NCBI GenBank assembly: GCA_024331045.1
Contig: JANDJC010000001.1
Span: 62,001 to 126,000 of the forward strand
DNA length: 64,000 bases
Reading direction: 5' to 3'
Source: Nitrospira sp.
Lineage (GTDB): Bacteria > Nitrospirota > Nitrospiria > Nitrospirales > Nitrospiraceae
Positions 52,333 to 62,170 of this stretch are shown here, piece by piece; the first letter of the stretch is position 1, and each line of letters starts with the position of its first letter. The notes below the pieces were generated by a model, which was given only the letters and a program-made list of their open reading frames with translations, was not told the DNA's origin and did no database searches. Made by a program: the position numbers and the translations under genes.

Positions 52333-52968
52333 ATGCGCGTCACTGAAATTTTTCATAGTCTGCAGGGCGAATCGACTTTTGCGGGACTTCCTTGTGTCTT
52401 TGTGCGCCTCACCGGTTGTCCGCTTCGATGCTCGTGGTGCGACACGGAGTACGCCTTTTACGGCGGCACAGAACGGTCAATCGATTCCATCGTTGAAGAA
52501 GTGCGTGCTTATGAATGTCCGCTCGTCGAGGTGACAGGCGGTGAACCGCTCGCCCAGGCAGATTGCCTTCCCTTGTTGTCCAGACTCTGTGATCACGGGT
52601 TTACTGTTCTATTGGAGACAAGCGGCGCTCTTGATACAGCCTGCGTCGATGTGAGGGTGCATGTCATTTTAGACGTCAAATGCCCCGGCAGCGGCATGAC
52701 AAACCGCATGCACTGGCCGAACCTCGAACGGCTGCGTGCCCGGGATGAAGCCAAGTTCGTGATCGCGGATCGCGTTGACTACGAATGGGCGAAAGACATT
52801 CTGAACCGATTCGACCTGGCTCACCGATGCACAGTGTTGTTTAGTCCGGTTTTTGGCGCCCTGGAGCCACGGCAACTGGCGGAATGGATCTTGGCCGACC
52901 GGCTCTTCGTGCGGTATCAATTGCAATTACACAAGTTCATATGGGCCCCGGATACAAGGGGAGTATAA
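52333..52968 (+). CDS. queE: 7-carboxy-7-deazaguanine synthase
   Basis: Radical-SAM enzyme of queuosine/7-deazaguanine synthesis that contracts carboxy-tetrahydropterin to CDG. 211 residues from ATG 52333 (MRVTEIFHSLQGEST is the family N-terminus). The cluster motif is CPLRCSWCDTEYAF (CxxxCxxC), then VTGGEPLAQ and LDVKCPGSGM. The tail HKFIWAP is canonical. No queC, queD or queF is in the window. Confidence 0.95.
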   Translation: MRVTEIFHSLQGESTFAGLPCVFVRLTGCPLRCSWCDTEYAFYGGTERSIDSIVEEVRAYECPLVEVTGGEPLAQADCLPLLSRLCDHGFTVLLETSGALDTACVDVRVHVILDVKCPGSGMTNRMHWPNLERLRARDEAKFVIADRVDYEWAKDILNRFDLAHRCTVLFSPVFGALEPRQLAEWILADRLFVRYQLQLHKFIWAPDTRGV

Positions 52969-53059
52969 CTCCAAAGAGTGCACCGGTGAGCGATATGATC
53001 TTGAGAGAGATCGACGCAAGCTCGCGCGGGTCTCGTCGCACAAGAGAAAGGGTGGACGT

Positions 53060-54574
53060 ATGAAGAACTTGAACGTTGAGGTACGAACGGGGCGCTTGGC
53101 CTCTGAAGCAACAGAGGTCCTCGTGCTCTTTCAGTGCGAAGGATCAGAGCCGGCTCAACAGGAAGAGCTCGCAGCCCTCGACCGAGCACTGGAAGGGTCG
53201 GTGTCCGAACTGTTCCGATCCAAGGAGTTCGAAGGCAAGTGCGCGGACCTTGCCCTGCTCCACACCCACCGGAAGATTCCTGCCAAACGTCTCCTGTTTG
53301 TTGGGCTCGGGAAGAAGGATGCCCTCGGGCTCGATACCATCCGCCAAGCCATGGGTCACGCGGTCAAACGGGTTCGACAAGTCATGGCGACTTCTTTCAC
53401 AGCAGCGATTCCAGAGATGATGCCTCCTGATACCACCAGGATAGACCTTGCCCAAGCGATGACGGAGGGCGCCATTCTGGGCTCGTACCAATTCACCGCT
53501 TACCGGACCGAACCAGCGGCAGGAGCCGATGTCCGCTCCTTACGGCTTCTGACCGCTCACCCAGCTGATGTGCGTCCATTGTCCGAAGGTGTTCGCCGGG
53601 GGATCGCCACCGCGGAGGCAACGGTGTTTGTTCGTGATCTATGCAACCATCCCTCCAATGTCATGACGCCGTCCAAGATCGCGGAAGAGGCCAAGGCCGT
53701 GGCAAAAGAGACGGGCGTGTCGCTCAAAATCCTTGAGCGCACGGACATGGCCAAGCTTGGCATGGGTGCCCTGTTGGGTGTCGCTCGTGGCAGCCATGAA
53801 CCTCCCAAATTCATTATCCTGGAATACCACGGAGCTCGAAAGAAGACCGACCGCCCCGTCGTTCTCGTCGGCAAAACCATCACCTTCGATAGCGGCGGGA
53901 TTTCGCTCAAGCCGGCCGAGAACATGGAGCACATGAAGGCAGACATGACGGGAGGGGCCGAGGTCCTGGCTGCGGTACGCGCGGCAGCGCGACTCAAGTT
54001 GCCGCTCAATCTGGTCGGGTTGCTCCCCGCCACCGAGAACATGCCTGGCGGTGGCGCCATGAAACCGGGTGACATCGTCAAGACGTTGTCGGGGAAAACC
54101 GTCGAGGTCCAAAACACCGATGCCGAGGGCCGGTTGATTCTCGCCGATGGGCTGGCCTACGCCGCTCGCTATAAGCCGGCCGCGCTGATTGACGTCGCTA
54201 CCTTGACCGGCGCCTGTGTCATTGCCCTCGGCCAGTTTGCCATTGGCATGTTCGGCACCGACGAGACCCTCAAGAACGCGCTCCGCAAGGCTGGCCAACG
54301 CTCGGGCGAGCGGGTCTGGGAAATGCCGCTCTGGGAGGAGTATTTCGAACAACTCAAAAGCGACGTGGCAGACATGAGAAACATCGGGGGCCGCGGAGCC
54401 GGCATGATCACCGCCGCTCTTTTCTTGAGCAAATTCGCCGGCAGCTACCCGTGGGTGCATCTCGACATTGCCAGCACCGATTGGAGCGAGCGCGAACGGG
54501 CCTATATCCCCAAAGGGCCAACTGGCATCGGCACCCGGCTGCTGATTCAATACCTCATAGATCGATCGCTGTAA
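53060..54574 (+). CDS. pepA: Leucyl aminopeptidase (M17)
   Basis: 504 residues from ATG 53060; a longer frame overlaps queE and is unlikely. Two-metal cytosolic aminopeptidase. Catalytic domain: MGALLGVARGSHEPPKFIILEY, VGKTITFDSGGISLKPAENMEHMKADMTGGAEVL (metal Lys, Asp), LPATENMPGGGAMKPGDIV, the signature NTDAEGRLILADGLAYA, and DVATLTGACVIALG. The N-terminal macro-like domain is present. Some PepA proteins also bind DNA; nothing here tests that. Confidence 0.96.
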   Translation: MKNLNVEVRTGRLASEATEVLVLFQCEGSEPAQQEELAALDRALEGSVSELFRSKEFEGKCADLALLHTHRKIPAKRLLFVGLGKKDALGLDTIRQAMGHAVKRVRQVMATSFTAAIPEMMPPDTTRIDLAQAMTEGAILGSYQFTAYRTEPAAGADVRSLRLLTAHPADVRPLSEGVRRGIATAEATVFVRDLCNHPSNVMTPSKIAEEAKAVAKETGVSLKILERTDMAKLGMGALLGVARGSHEPPKFIILEYHGARKKTDRPVVLVGKTITFDSGGISLKPAENMEHMKADMTGGAEVLAAVRAAARLKLPLNLVGLLPATENMPGGGAMKPGDIVKTLSGKTVEVQNTDAEGRLILADGLAYAARYKPAALIDVATLTGACVIALGQFAIGMFGTDETLKNALRKAGQRSGERVWEMPLWEEYFEQLKSDVADMRNIGGRGAGMITAALFLSKFAGSYPWVHLDIASTDWSERERAYIPKGPTGIGTRLLIQYLIDRSL

Positions 54575-54682
54575 CGGGGCTTCGTGTAGGATGGCTTGCC
54601 AACCACCGGTCAGCGCCATGCTCCGCCCATCAATCCCTTTCACCATCAGTGAGCACAATCCGGTTGTTCGGAAGTCAATTCC

Positions 54683-55798
54683 ATGCTGATAGCGCGCGAA
54701 ACCATCGGCCAGATGTTCATGATCGGCTTCGACGGCACGGCTGTTTCTCCCGACCTTGCCGCTTTCTTCAAGGAGTATCGGCCCGGTGGCGTCATCCTGT
54801 TTTCGAGAAATCTGGAATCGGCGGAACAGATCGTTGCCCTCACCAATGCCCTTCAGCGGTGCAGCACGGCTACTCCCTTGCTGATCGCGATTGACCAGGA
54901 GGGAGGACGGGTATCTCGGCTTCCTAAAGAGTTTACGATTTTCCCTGCCGGCGAAGTTGTGGGCCGATGCCGGTCTCCGCAATTGGCCTATGCGGCCGCG
55001 GAAGCGACAGCCCGCGAGCTGCGGGCCGTTGGCATCAACATGAACATGGCTCCCGTATTGGACATCAACAGTAACCCTGCCAATCCCGTGATCGGAGATC
55101 GAGCCTTCGGCTCCACCCCTGAGTTGGTGTGCGACTTGGGATGGGCTACGGCCAGGGGGCTACAAGAAAACGGTGTCATCGCCTGCGGCAAACACTTCCC
55201 CGGCCATGGCGAGACGGGGGCCGATTCGCACCACGAGTTGCCCATCGTCACGGCCTCACGCGACCGGCTGGAGTGTTTCGAACTACTGCCTTTTCGGCAT
55301 GCTGCAGCGCAGGGCATCGCAACGATGATGACGGCCCATGTGCTGTATCGCTCGTTGGATGAACACCGACCGGCAACACTTTCTCCGGCCATTATCGGCA
55401 CGCTCCTGCGCCACACGTGGCACTACGACGGCGTGGTCCTCACCGACGATCTCGAAATGCGTGCGATCATTGACCATTATGGCATTGAGGACGCAACCCT
55501 GTGGTCAATTCTCGCCGGTTGCGACATTGTGCTCATCTGCAAAGATCGCAACCGGCAAGTGGCGGCGATGGAGGCCTTGCACAAGGCGGTCTCGGATGGC
55601 TCCATCCCACCTGAGCAGATCGCTCGATCACTCGAACGGATTGGCCGTCTCAAACAACGGTTCCTCACCTCGCTCCGACCAGCCACTCTCTCCGAAGCCA
55701 CGCTGGTGGTTGGGTGTTCGGCTCACCGGGCTTTGCTCCACTCGATTCAGCACCTGGCAAAACAAACGGCAGAAGCCCCCGGACAGATTGGCCTCTAG
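54683..55798 (+). CDS. nagZ: Beta-N-acetylhexosaminidase (GH3, NagZ-like)
   Basis: 371 residues. Cell-wall recycling enzyme removing GlcNAc from muropeptides. IGQMFMIGFDG, GGVILFSRNLES, IAIDQEGGRVSRL, AYAAAEATARELRAVGINMNMAPVLDINSNP, the signature KHFPGHGETGADSHHELP (catalytic His) and VVLTDDLEMRAI (nucleophile Asp) are all present. No signal peptide, as for cytoplasmic NagZ. Confidence 0.95.
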   Translation: MLIARETIGQMFMIGFDGTAVSPDLAAFFKEYRPGGVILFSRNLESAEQIVALTNALQRCSTATPLLIAIDQEGGRVSRLPKEFTIFPAGEVVGRCRSPQLAYAAAEATARELRAVGINMNMAPVLDINSNPANPVIGDRAFGSTPELVCDLGWATARGLQENGVIACGKHFPGHGETGADSHHELPIVTASRDRLECFELLPFRHAAAQGIATMMTAHVLYRSLDEHRPATLSPAIIGTLLRHTWHYDGVVLTDDLEMRAIIDHYGIEDATLWSILAGCDIVLICKDRNRQVAAMEALHKAVSDGSIPPEQIARSLERIGRLKQRFLTSLRPATLSEATLVVGCSAHRALLHSIQHLAKQTAEAPGQIGL

Positions 55799-56089
55799 TA
55801 TCCGGAGCGTTTCATCTCCCCTCGCAGATCCAGCAACTGGATTCTCCGTCGGTGACCTGCCACCTTGCGAGGTTTCGACAGAGAGCCTAAATTTCCATCG
55901 CTCCAGGCCAGCCAGGTCCGAAAAGAGCTTACGGCGCGGAATCGAGTTGAACTCACCGCAGGTCGGCGTGCCCGTCGATCACTACCAGGTGAGCAAAAGG
56001 AATACCAGCGCAGCGCAGGAAAACCATGGTGGGGCCTGGCTCTTCGCTCCCGCTCTTGTCCAAGGGGGCTTACCTAGGCTGAAACCGAA

Positions 56090-57496
56090 CGGTGCCTCGT
56101 GGTCAATACCGCCCACCTCAACCCTTTCGGCCTTCGCCGCAAGGACGCGATGGGACGGACCCCCCCTGGGAGTATCTCTGTGGCCCGACTCTCATCCACA
56201 ACAGCGATTGACCAAACGGACCCTCTCGGCGCATTCCCTTCGCAACCTGAACGTATCGCTCGAGCTGCCTGGGCGAGGCCGGCGCCAATTGTTTGTCACC
56301 ATTGACCGTATTTCCCTCGGAAGAGAAGAAGGGCTAATGACCGCCTACCATGACATCACCAGCGGATCTCCCAGTGGACAGCTTGCAGCACCGTGTTAGC
56401 ACGCTCAAAAAGGAAATCGCCTGCGCCAAGTCGCGCCGCAGCGGAGCGCAGAGCGGCTCCGCACATCCTGCGATTACGTGCCCAACCTGGTGTTCATGAA
56501 AGACACAGACAGGCGATATCTGTACGTGAATCACCGCTTTCGGTCGGCATTCAATTCAAATGGAAGAACACGACATCCTCGGCAAAACCGACGAGCAACT
56601 TTTTCCACTGGAACAAGCATCGCCAGATGCAGGCCCATGATCGCCTGATTGCCGAGTCAGGCCGATCCCTACAGGTTGAGGAGTCCGTCACCTGCACCGA
56701 TAGTCTCCGAACCAGCATCGTCGTGCACGTCCCCCTCCGAGATAAACGTGGGACTATTTCTGCCATGGGTGGGATTGCCTCCGATATCACCGACCGCAAA
56801 CGGATCAAGGAAGAAATCCAGCGCCAGCACACCCAACTGGAAGACATGACGGCCGGACTCATCACGGCCTAGGACCACGAACGGCAGCGAATTGCCCATG
56901 ACCTGCACGAGGGCGTGGGCCAACAAATGACCACTTTCCTCCTCAACCTCACCCTCTGTGAACGACGCCCACCGGTCAAGCCCCAGCGTTGGATCCAGCC
57001 TTTGGCTTCCGTCTGTGAACAACTCGAGCAGCTCTCCGATGATCCCCATACTCTTGCTCATCACCTTCACCTGACCCTACTCGTGCATGCCGGGCTGTAG
57101 GCGGCTATGGAAGACTTTGTCCATCGAGTCGCCAGCCACACAGGCCTTCATCTCTGGATTACGACCAGCCGTATTCCGCCGAAGCTCTCCTTTGAACAAG
57201 GACTCCTGAACAAGGACTCCGCCTGTTTCGAGTCCTTCATGAAAGCCTCCCAAACGTGGTGAGACTGGCCGGCAACGGAAGTCACGGTCTGCGTGGGTAA
57301 CTCAACGAAGGAGTGGGATTATCCATGATAATGGCCAGGAGTTCCGCTCCAGTAAGAACCTAGGAGCTGGACAGGATGGGGGCTGATTAGCATGCGCAAG
57401 CGATGGAGGCTGATGGGCGGATGGCTCAACCTCCATGCCCAGCCGGGCGACGGCACAAAGATCTGCGCATGGATTCCTTTCCATGAAGGTGCCCGG
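56090..57496 (+). pseudogene. Decayed PAS-PAS-HisKA_3 sensor kinase
   Basis: Pieces of one NarX-like kinase lie in order in different frames. A first PAS: VNTAHLNPFGLRRKDAMGR (from about 56100), then after a shift LGVSLWPDSHPQQRL and FVTIDRISLGREEGLMTAYHDIT. A second PAS: PNLVFMKDTDRRYLYVNHRF, after a shift EEHDILGKTDEQLFPLEQ, after another HVPLRDKRGTISAMGGIASDITDRKR. Then an in-frame TAG at about 56870 and HERQRIAHDLHEGVGQQM, the phospho-His motif, followed by more stops. The last remnant, LNLHAQPGDGTKICAWIPF, is an ATPase-domain end and runs up to the regulator start. The stretch 55799-56089 has no readable gene and may be the eroded 5' end. Confidence 0.88.
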
Positions 57497-58107
57497 ATGT
57501 CCCTGCCCCGCATGCTGATCGCAGATGACCATGCCCTTGTGCTTGCAGGCCTGCGGAAACTCGTCAAAGGAGAAGGCCACGTGGTGGGGATTGTGGAGGA
57601 CGGTCATGCTCTGCTTGCCACTACACAAAAGCTGCAACCAGACATCCTCCTCCTCGACATTTCCATGCCGCCGTTGAACGGTCTGGATGCCGTTCGCCAA
57701 CTGAAAAAACTGGTTCCTGAATGCAAACTCATCTTCCTCACCCATGCTACACCAACCTATGCCACGGAAACGTTCAGGGGCGGTGCTTCTGCTTACCTGC
57801 TCAAACGATCCGCCATCTCGGAACTGAGACAGGCCATTGAGGCTGTCACGCGGAGGCAACACGATCTCACTCCCCAGATCACGAAGGGTGTCTTCGCCAC
57901 CATCGTCCATCCTCTTGCCGGTAAGCCAGTACAGCGCCAGCCTGTTGGTACACTGACACCTCGGCAACGGGAGGTTCTGCAGCTTGCCGCTCAAGGAAAG
58001 AGTGCCAAGGCGATGGCCTCCCCTTAAACGTTTCCGTCAAGACCGTTGAATTTCACAAGACTCGGCTCTATGGCCGTCGCCGAGGGACTGGTGAACCTCT
58101 AATCTAA
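57497..58107 (+). pseudogene. NarL-type response regulator, frameshifted in its HTH
   Basis: Receiver (MLIADDHALVLAGLRKLV, DILLLDISMPPLNGLDAV, IFLTHA, AYLLKRS) and the first half of a GerE HTH (LTPRQREVLQLAAQGKSAKAMAS) read well from ATG 57497. The frame then stops (TAA near 58025). After a one-base shift the recognition helix LNVSVKTVEFHKTRL continues, and a further shift/deletion yields the usual end, AVAEGLVNL. The kinase remnant before it shows the pair decayed together. A truncated receiver-only protein could still be made from 57497 to 58027. Confidence 0.85.
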
Positions 58108-58357
58108 TTAGAAGAGAGCCTCCGCTGCCTCTTTGTTTCCCTGAAGGACAACTGTCGCCGAAGACAGGCCGTTGCCTGCCGGTCGCCGCGGCAACCCGCA
58201 CATTTCAAGTCCCCCCAGAATATTCCCCTGTGTTTCTAGTAATCTCCCTAGTATGCCTCGCTTCAGAATTTCTTTATGAACGTTCCTTGAGTCAAAGGAA
58301 GTCCCTCTCTCTGCAACAGAGAGGGGAAAGAGCAAGCCTTCAACCAGGAGGTGGACC
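58108..58357. other. Gap after the pseudogene pair
   Basis: Nothing gene-like was found. It ends in a strong ribosome binding site (AGGAGGTGG) for the next ORF; no confident promoter. Confidence 0.4.
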
Positions 58358-58627
58358 ATGACCGTCACAGCGGTAGAGACCATCGCTCGGGTGCGGCTGG
58401 CGCTCGAACAGCTGGGCACCGATTGCGCCATTGAAGAGGTCGTCGGCCTCTGCCCCGATCTGACATGGAACCAAGTCTTTTTGGCAATCGACTACCTCAG
58501 TCGCACGGGACAGGTCCGCATCTCACTTGACCAACATAGAACTTACCGAGTGCAAGCTACCCCTGCCCCGGAAGACCACCAGATTCAAGCCTCGACTGGC
58601 CTCCTCAGGCTTAACTCTGTTCAATAA
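58358..58627 (+). CDS. Small winged-helix-like hypothetical protein
   Basis: 89 residues with a near-perfect AGGAGG before the ATG. TVETIARVRLALEQLG, CPDLTWNQVFLAIDYLSRTGQVRISLDQHRTYRV has the helix-helix-wing spacing of a small winged helix, in which WNQVFLAIDYLSRTGQV would be the recognition helix and wing. The C-terminal 20 residues are polar. No family name. Similar short proteins may act as DNA-binding regulators, but this is inference. Confidence 0.75.
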   Translation: MTVTAVETIARVRLALEQLGTDCAIEEVVGLCPDLTWNQVFLAIDYLSRTGQVRISLDQHRTYRVQATPAPEDHQIQASTGLLRLNSVQ

Positions 58628-58849
58628 CGCCCGTGGCTTGTTCTGACCAAGCCGGGGCGGTGAGGGGAGGGAACATCTTCGCCGTTTGATAAAGGAAATT
58701 GGGAAGCAGCATTGCTGGACCATCGTTTGAGTTGACCCATGTGACACGGCGCGACACGACGAGAGAAGCCTCATTCTGTGCACAGAAGAGCGGCACAGAC
58801 TGTAGCCCCCCCAAAGCTAAAAGGGCCCAAGCCAAAAGAGAGGTGACCG

Positions 58850-59092
58850 ATGAAGACCTTGCAAACACTATCGCACAGGAGACCTGGTGGAAAGGCAACG
58901 GATATTGTGGAAATGAAGATCGCGGAAGTGAAAAGAGCTTTTGACGCTGGTGAGTTTGACTCTCCCCTTCTCGGAACACCCTGTGCCCATCGACGGATCA
59001 TCGATGAGATCCGAACTAGACGAGGAACCCCGACAGGGAAAGTTCGTTGCCTGGAATGTGGAGCGATTTTTGATGATCCGCCACGGCCATGA
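58850..59092 (+). CDS. Small putative zinc-binding protein
   Basis: 80 residues with GAGAGGTGA before the ATG. DIVEMKIAEVKRAFDAGEFDSPLLG is helical, and CAH (about 46) with CLECG (about 67-71) near the end could bind zinc. A bias to basic residues suggests nucleic-acid contact. Family not recognised; no partner gene nearby. Bases 59093-59288 after it show nothing. Confidence 0.65.
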   Translation: MKTLQTLSHRRPGGKATDIVEMKIAEVKRAFDAGEFDSPLLGTPCAHRRIIDEIRTRRGTPTGKVRCLECGAIFDDPPRP

Positions 59093-59288
59093 AATGTCCG
59101 CACGAAACAATGTGGATCTGGTGATCATTTGCTCAAACGTCCCGTCGTTCCCATGAAAAATCATAACGACCAGGCTGCCTCGCCCCTCGGCACTGGCACC
59201 GAGGAGAAGAAGCGTCTCCGTTTGGCAGGAAGAGAACACCTGGTCGTTCAGGGGGGAGATAAGCCCCACGGGCAGCAGTTAGAATTGA

Positions 59289-60773
59289 TCACGGGTGTTG
59301 GGGCTGCACCGCGAGTTTGCTGTGCCGAAATCCATACACCAGGTAAATGAGAATCCCCACAACAGTCCACACAATGAACCGAATCCAGGTCAACTTCGGC
59401 AATCCCGCCATCAGATAAAGACAGGCCGTGACCCCCAAGAGGGGAACAATTGGCATGAACGGAAGGCGAAATGGACGTGGATGATCCGGTTTGGTGTAGC
59501 GAAGCACCATGACGCCGGAACAGACCAGCACGAAGGCAAAAAAGGTGCCAATGTTGGTCATATCGGCCGCATCTCCAATACGAAACAGTGCAGCCAATAC
59601 CGCCACGACCACTCCCGTCAGAATCGTCACCCGATGAGGCGTGCCGAACCTTGGGTGCACCACTGACAGCCCGGGACTCAGCAGCCGATCCCGTGACATC
59701 GCAAAGAACACCCGAATCTGGCCTAACATCATGACGACCAACACACTAGTGATGCCAGCCACCGCTCCAATGGCAACCAACACCGCCCCCCATTGGATCC
59801 CCACAACGCTCAGCGCCTCGGCGACCGGTGCATGGATATCAATTTGTTCCATCGGCACGAGGCCGGTCAGCACTGCTGCGACAGAAATATAGAGCACGGT
59901 GCAAATGGCCAACGAACCAAGAATACCTACCGGCACATCGCGTTGAGGATTGCGTGCCTCCTCAGCCGCGGTCGAAACAGCGTCAAACCCGATGTACGCA
60001 AAGAAGATGATGGCGGCGGCGGCTCGCACACCCTCAAAGCCGTTTGGCATGAAGGGTTGCCAATTCTTGACGTCCACGGAGGGAGCGCCGACCGCAATAA
60101 AGAAGAGAATCACCGCCAGTTTCAAGGCGACGATCACTCCCGCCGTCCGCGCACTCTCTTTAATGCCGATCACCAGAATCAATGTGATCAACAAGACAAT
60201 GATCGCGGCAGGGAAATTAGCGACACTGCCCTCCGGCCCACCAGCCCAATGGGGAGGATTCGTCGCCCAATAGGGCAACTCCCATCCCGCAAGCGCAAGC
60301 AATTTGGTGAAGTAGCCGGACCATCCGATGGCCACCGCCACACAGGCGACGCCGTACTCCAGAATCAGGTTCCAGCCCGTGAGCCAGGCCAGAAATTCGC
60401 CCAAGGTCGCATAGGAGAAGGTATAGGCAGAACCGGCGACGGGAATCATCGCTGAAAACTCCGCGTAACAGAGAGCGGCGAGGGCGCACGTGAGTCCTGA
60501 TAACACAAACGACAGCATGATGCCGGGGCCCGCTCCCGGCCGATACATATCGCCGACGATGGCGGTCCCGACCAGCACGAAAATACCAGTCCCGATGATC
60601 GCTCCAATCCCAAGAGCGACCAGATCCCAGGCAGTCAACGTCTTCTTCAGACGGTGTTCAGGCTGGTCCGCATCGGCCAGAATCTGGGCAATGGATTTTG
60701 TCCGAAAGAGCTGGCTGGTCACTGAATCGCCGGCATTATTACCTGCACCGGAAGGGGTCGTCGGTGCGCTCAC
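59289..60773 (-). CDS. APC-family amino acid permease (cationic amino acid transporter type)
   Basis: 494 residues from GTG 60773, which has AAGGAG six bases upstream; a start at 60818 would add 15. About 12-14 membrane helices. The substrate-binding TM1 break is LGIGAIIGTGIFVLVG, with YAEFSAMIPVAGSAYTFSYATLGEF, IFFAYIGFDAVSTAAEEARNPQRDVPVGI (TM6 break) and FFAMSRDRLLSP. Closest to YfnA/CAT transporters. Substrate, probably an amino acid or polyamine, is uncertain. It follows the hydrolase gene by 78 bp. Confidence 0.92.
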   Translation of the reverse strand: MSAPTTPSGAGNNAGDSVTSQLFRTKSIAQILADADQPEHRLKKTLTAWDLVALGIGAIIGTGIFVLVGTAIVGDMYRPGAGPGIMLSFVLSGLTCALAALCYAEFSAMIPVAGSAYTFSYATLGEFLAWLTGWNLILEYGVACVAVAIGWSGYFTKLLALAGWELPYWATNPPHWAGGPEGSVANFPAAIIVLLITLILVIGIKESARTAGVIVALKLAVILFFIAVGAPSVDVKNWQPFMPNGFEGVRAAAAIIFFAYIGFDAVSTAAEEARNPQRDVPVGILGSLAICTVLYISVAAVLTGLVPMEQIDIHAPVAEALSVVGIQWGAVLVAIGAVAGITSVLVVMMLGQIRVFFAMSRDRLLSPGLSVVHPRFGTPHRVTILTGVVVAVLAALFRIGDAADMTNIGTFFAFVLVCSGVMVLRYTKPDHPRPFRLPFMPIVPLLGVTACLYLMAGLPKLTWIRFIVWTVVGILIYLVYGFRHSKLAVQPQHP

Positions 60774-60851
60774 CCGCGTCTCCTTACGCACTGAAGTATA
60801 GCAGGCTCGCTGACGCATCCCATTTGGCTTAGCCCCGTTCGCCGTTCTGCG

Positions 60852-61586
60852 TCACGCTCGGCGTGCAGCTCGCAACAGGGCAAGAAACAATTTCTTATGG
60901 ACCTCATATCGGTCAAAGAGAAATTCCGGATGCCATTGCACGCCCAAGAAGAAACGGCACGAGGGAGATTCGACCGCTTCCACTACGCCATCGGGTGCCG
61001 TCGCACTGGCACTCAGCGAGGGAGCCACTCGTTTAACCGCTTGATGGTGGGAACTATTAACCAACAACACCGATTGTCCGACAATGCGTCGCAGAAGGCT
61101 CTTGGGGGCAACCGCAACCGGATGAGAAACCCTCGTTGCCTTGGTCTTCTGACGATGGTTTAAAGGCCTCTCCAGTTGGGAGGGAATATCTTGATAGAGG
61201 CTCCCACCGCACGCCACATTGATCGTCTGCATTCCCCCGCAAATTCCCAAAAGAGGAAGGTCCCGAAGACGGGCTTGATGGACGATCTCCAACTCGAAAT
61301 CAGCGCGTCGTTCACTGACCAGCGGAAACTGGTACAGTTGCCGCTCACCATAGAGATGCGGGGGGAGGTCCGGTCCGCTGCCGGTAATGAGAAGCCCATC
61401 AACACGGTCGAGCAACCTGCTCCGTGCACGAGGAGTAGCCACCAGCGGGAGAATGAGCGGGATGCCTCCCAATTCCTCGATGGCCCGAATGTAACGGGCA
61501 CGCAGAAAGTACGTCGGCTCCCTTCCCCCCATGTCTTTCCTGTCACCGGCATTGAAGTCCGGGGTGACCCCGATGACAGGCTGCAT
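60852..61586 (-). CDS. Gamma-glutamyl hydrolase-like class I amidotransferase (PuuD type)
   Basis: 244 residues of the peptidase C26 family. PVIGVTPDFN, YIRAIEELGGIPLILPL, GLLITGSGPDLPPHLYGE, catalytic Cys in LPLLGICGGMQTINVACGGSLYQDI, VNSSHHQAVKRVAP and the His/Glu of FLGVQWHPEF. Relatives free gamma-glutamyl groups from GABA or polyamine derivatives or from glutathione-like compounds. Encoded five bases after a small exported protein and upstream of the APC permease, so uptake and hydrolysis may be linked. Substrate unknown. Confidence 0.9.
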   Translation of the reverse strand: MQPVIGVTPDFNAGDRKDMGGREPTYFLRARYIRAIEELGGIPLILPLVATPRARSRLLDRVDGLLITGSGPDLPPHLYGERQLYQFPLVSERRADFELEIVHQARLRDLPLLGICGGMQTINVACGGSLYQDIPSQLERPLNHRQKTKATRVSHPVAVAPKSLLRRIVGQSVLLVNSSHHQAVKRVAPSLSASATAPDGVVEAVESPSCRFFLGVQWHPEFLFDRYEVHKKLFLALLRAARRA

Positions 61587-61591
61587 AACGA

Positions 61592-61978
61592 TCAGTAAGA
61601 GGGGTTGCCTGTCGCCTCTGTCGGCATCGTCGCACCGTCTCCGTCCGCGGCGACACCGATGAACCTAATCGGCCGCTCGCCGGTCAGGTGTTCGGGTGTA
61701 ATCACGTAAGTGCCGTAGATGCTGGGAACCCAGATGCTCTTCGCTGTCTGCTCATTCAAGCCGGAGAACAAATAGGCAAGGCCACCGACGATGCCTCCTC
61801 CGAGCGCAAAGGCCCCTTTGAATGGAAAATACAAAATAGTGGCCACGGCCGAGGCGGCTCCCAGGCCCGCTCCGCTGGCCGTGCCTTGCTGAGCGTCGGT
61901 GGACGATGACTGGCTCCATGAGGGAGCGGCTACCATGGAACTGTACACGAGGACGATAATGAACACGACCGTTCTCAC
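61592..61978 (-). CDS. Small exported protein with glycine-rich membrane segment
   Basis: 128 residues from GTG 61978, with AAGGAGG eight bases upstream. A signal peptide (about 1-22) is followed by a glycine/alanine-rich hydrophobic stretch (ASGAGLGAASAVATILYFPFKGAFALGGGIVGGLAYLFSG) that may form one or two membrane spans, then a polar end (IWVPSIYGTYVITPEHLTGERPIRFIG). Function unknown. Coupled to the PuuD-like gene. Confidence 0.78.
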   Translation of the reverse strand: MRTVVFIIVLVYSSMVAAPSWSQSSSTDAQQGTASGAGLGAASAVATILYFPFKGAFALGGGIVGGLAYLFSGLNEQTAKSIWVPSIYGTYVITPEHLTGERPIRFIGVAADGDGATMPTEATGNPSY

Positions 61979-62170
61979 GTGAGGTGCCTCCTTCCTCTCG
62001 TTTTCTGCCCGAAAGCCGCGGGCTCGGATGACTGCTCTTCCATCCTCCCTCCCCCCCCTCCTCCATCCCTTGCGGTGTGACGGTGCCCTTGCGGTGCGAC
62101 CATGAGAACTTGGTTATAACAAATCCGCGGGTGAATGCAAACCCCTTGCGCAAAAAGACCGGTTAACAGG

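Noticed and set aside
55338-56399. 353-residue forward open frame overlapping nagZ
   Set aside because: Its first 450 bases are nagZ in another frame; only the last part (LGVSLWPDSH onward) is meaningful, as a PAS fragment of the pseudogene.
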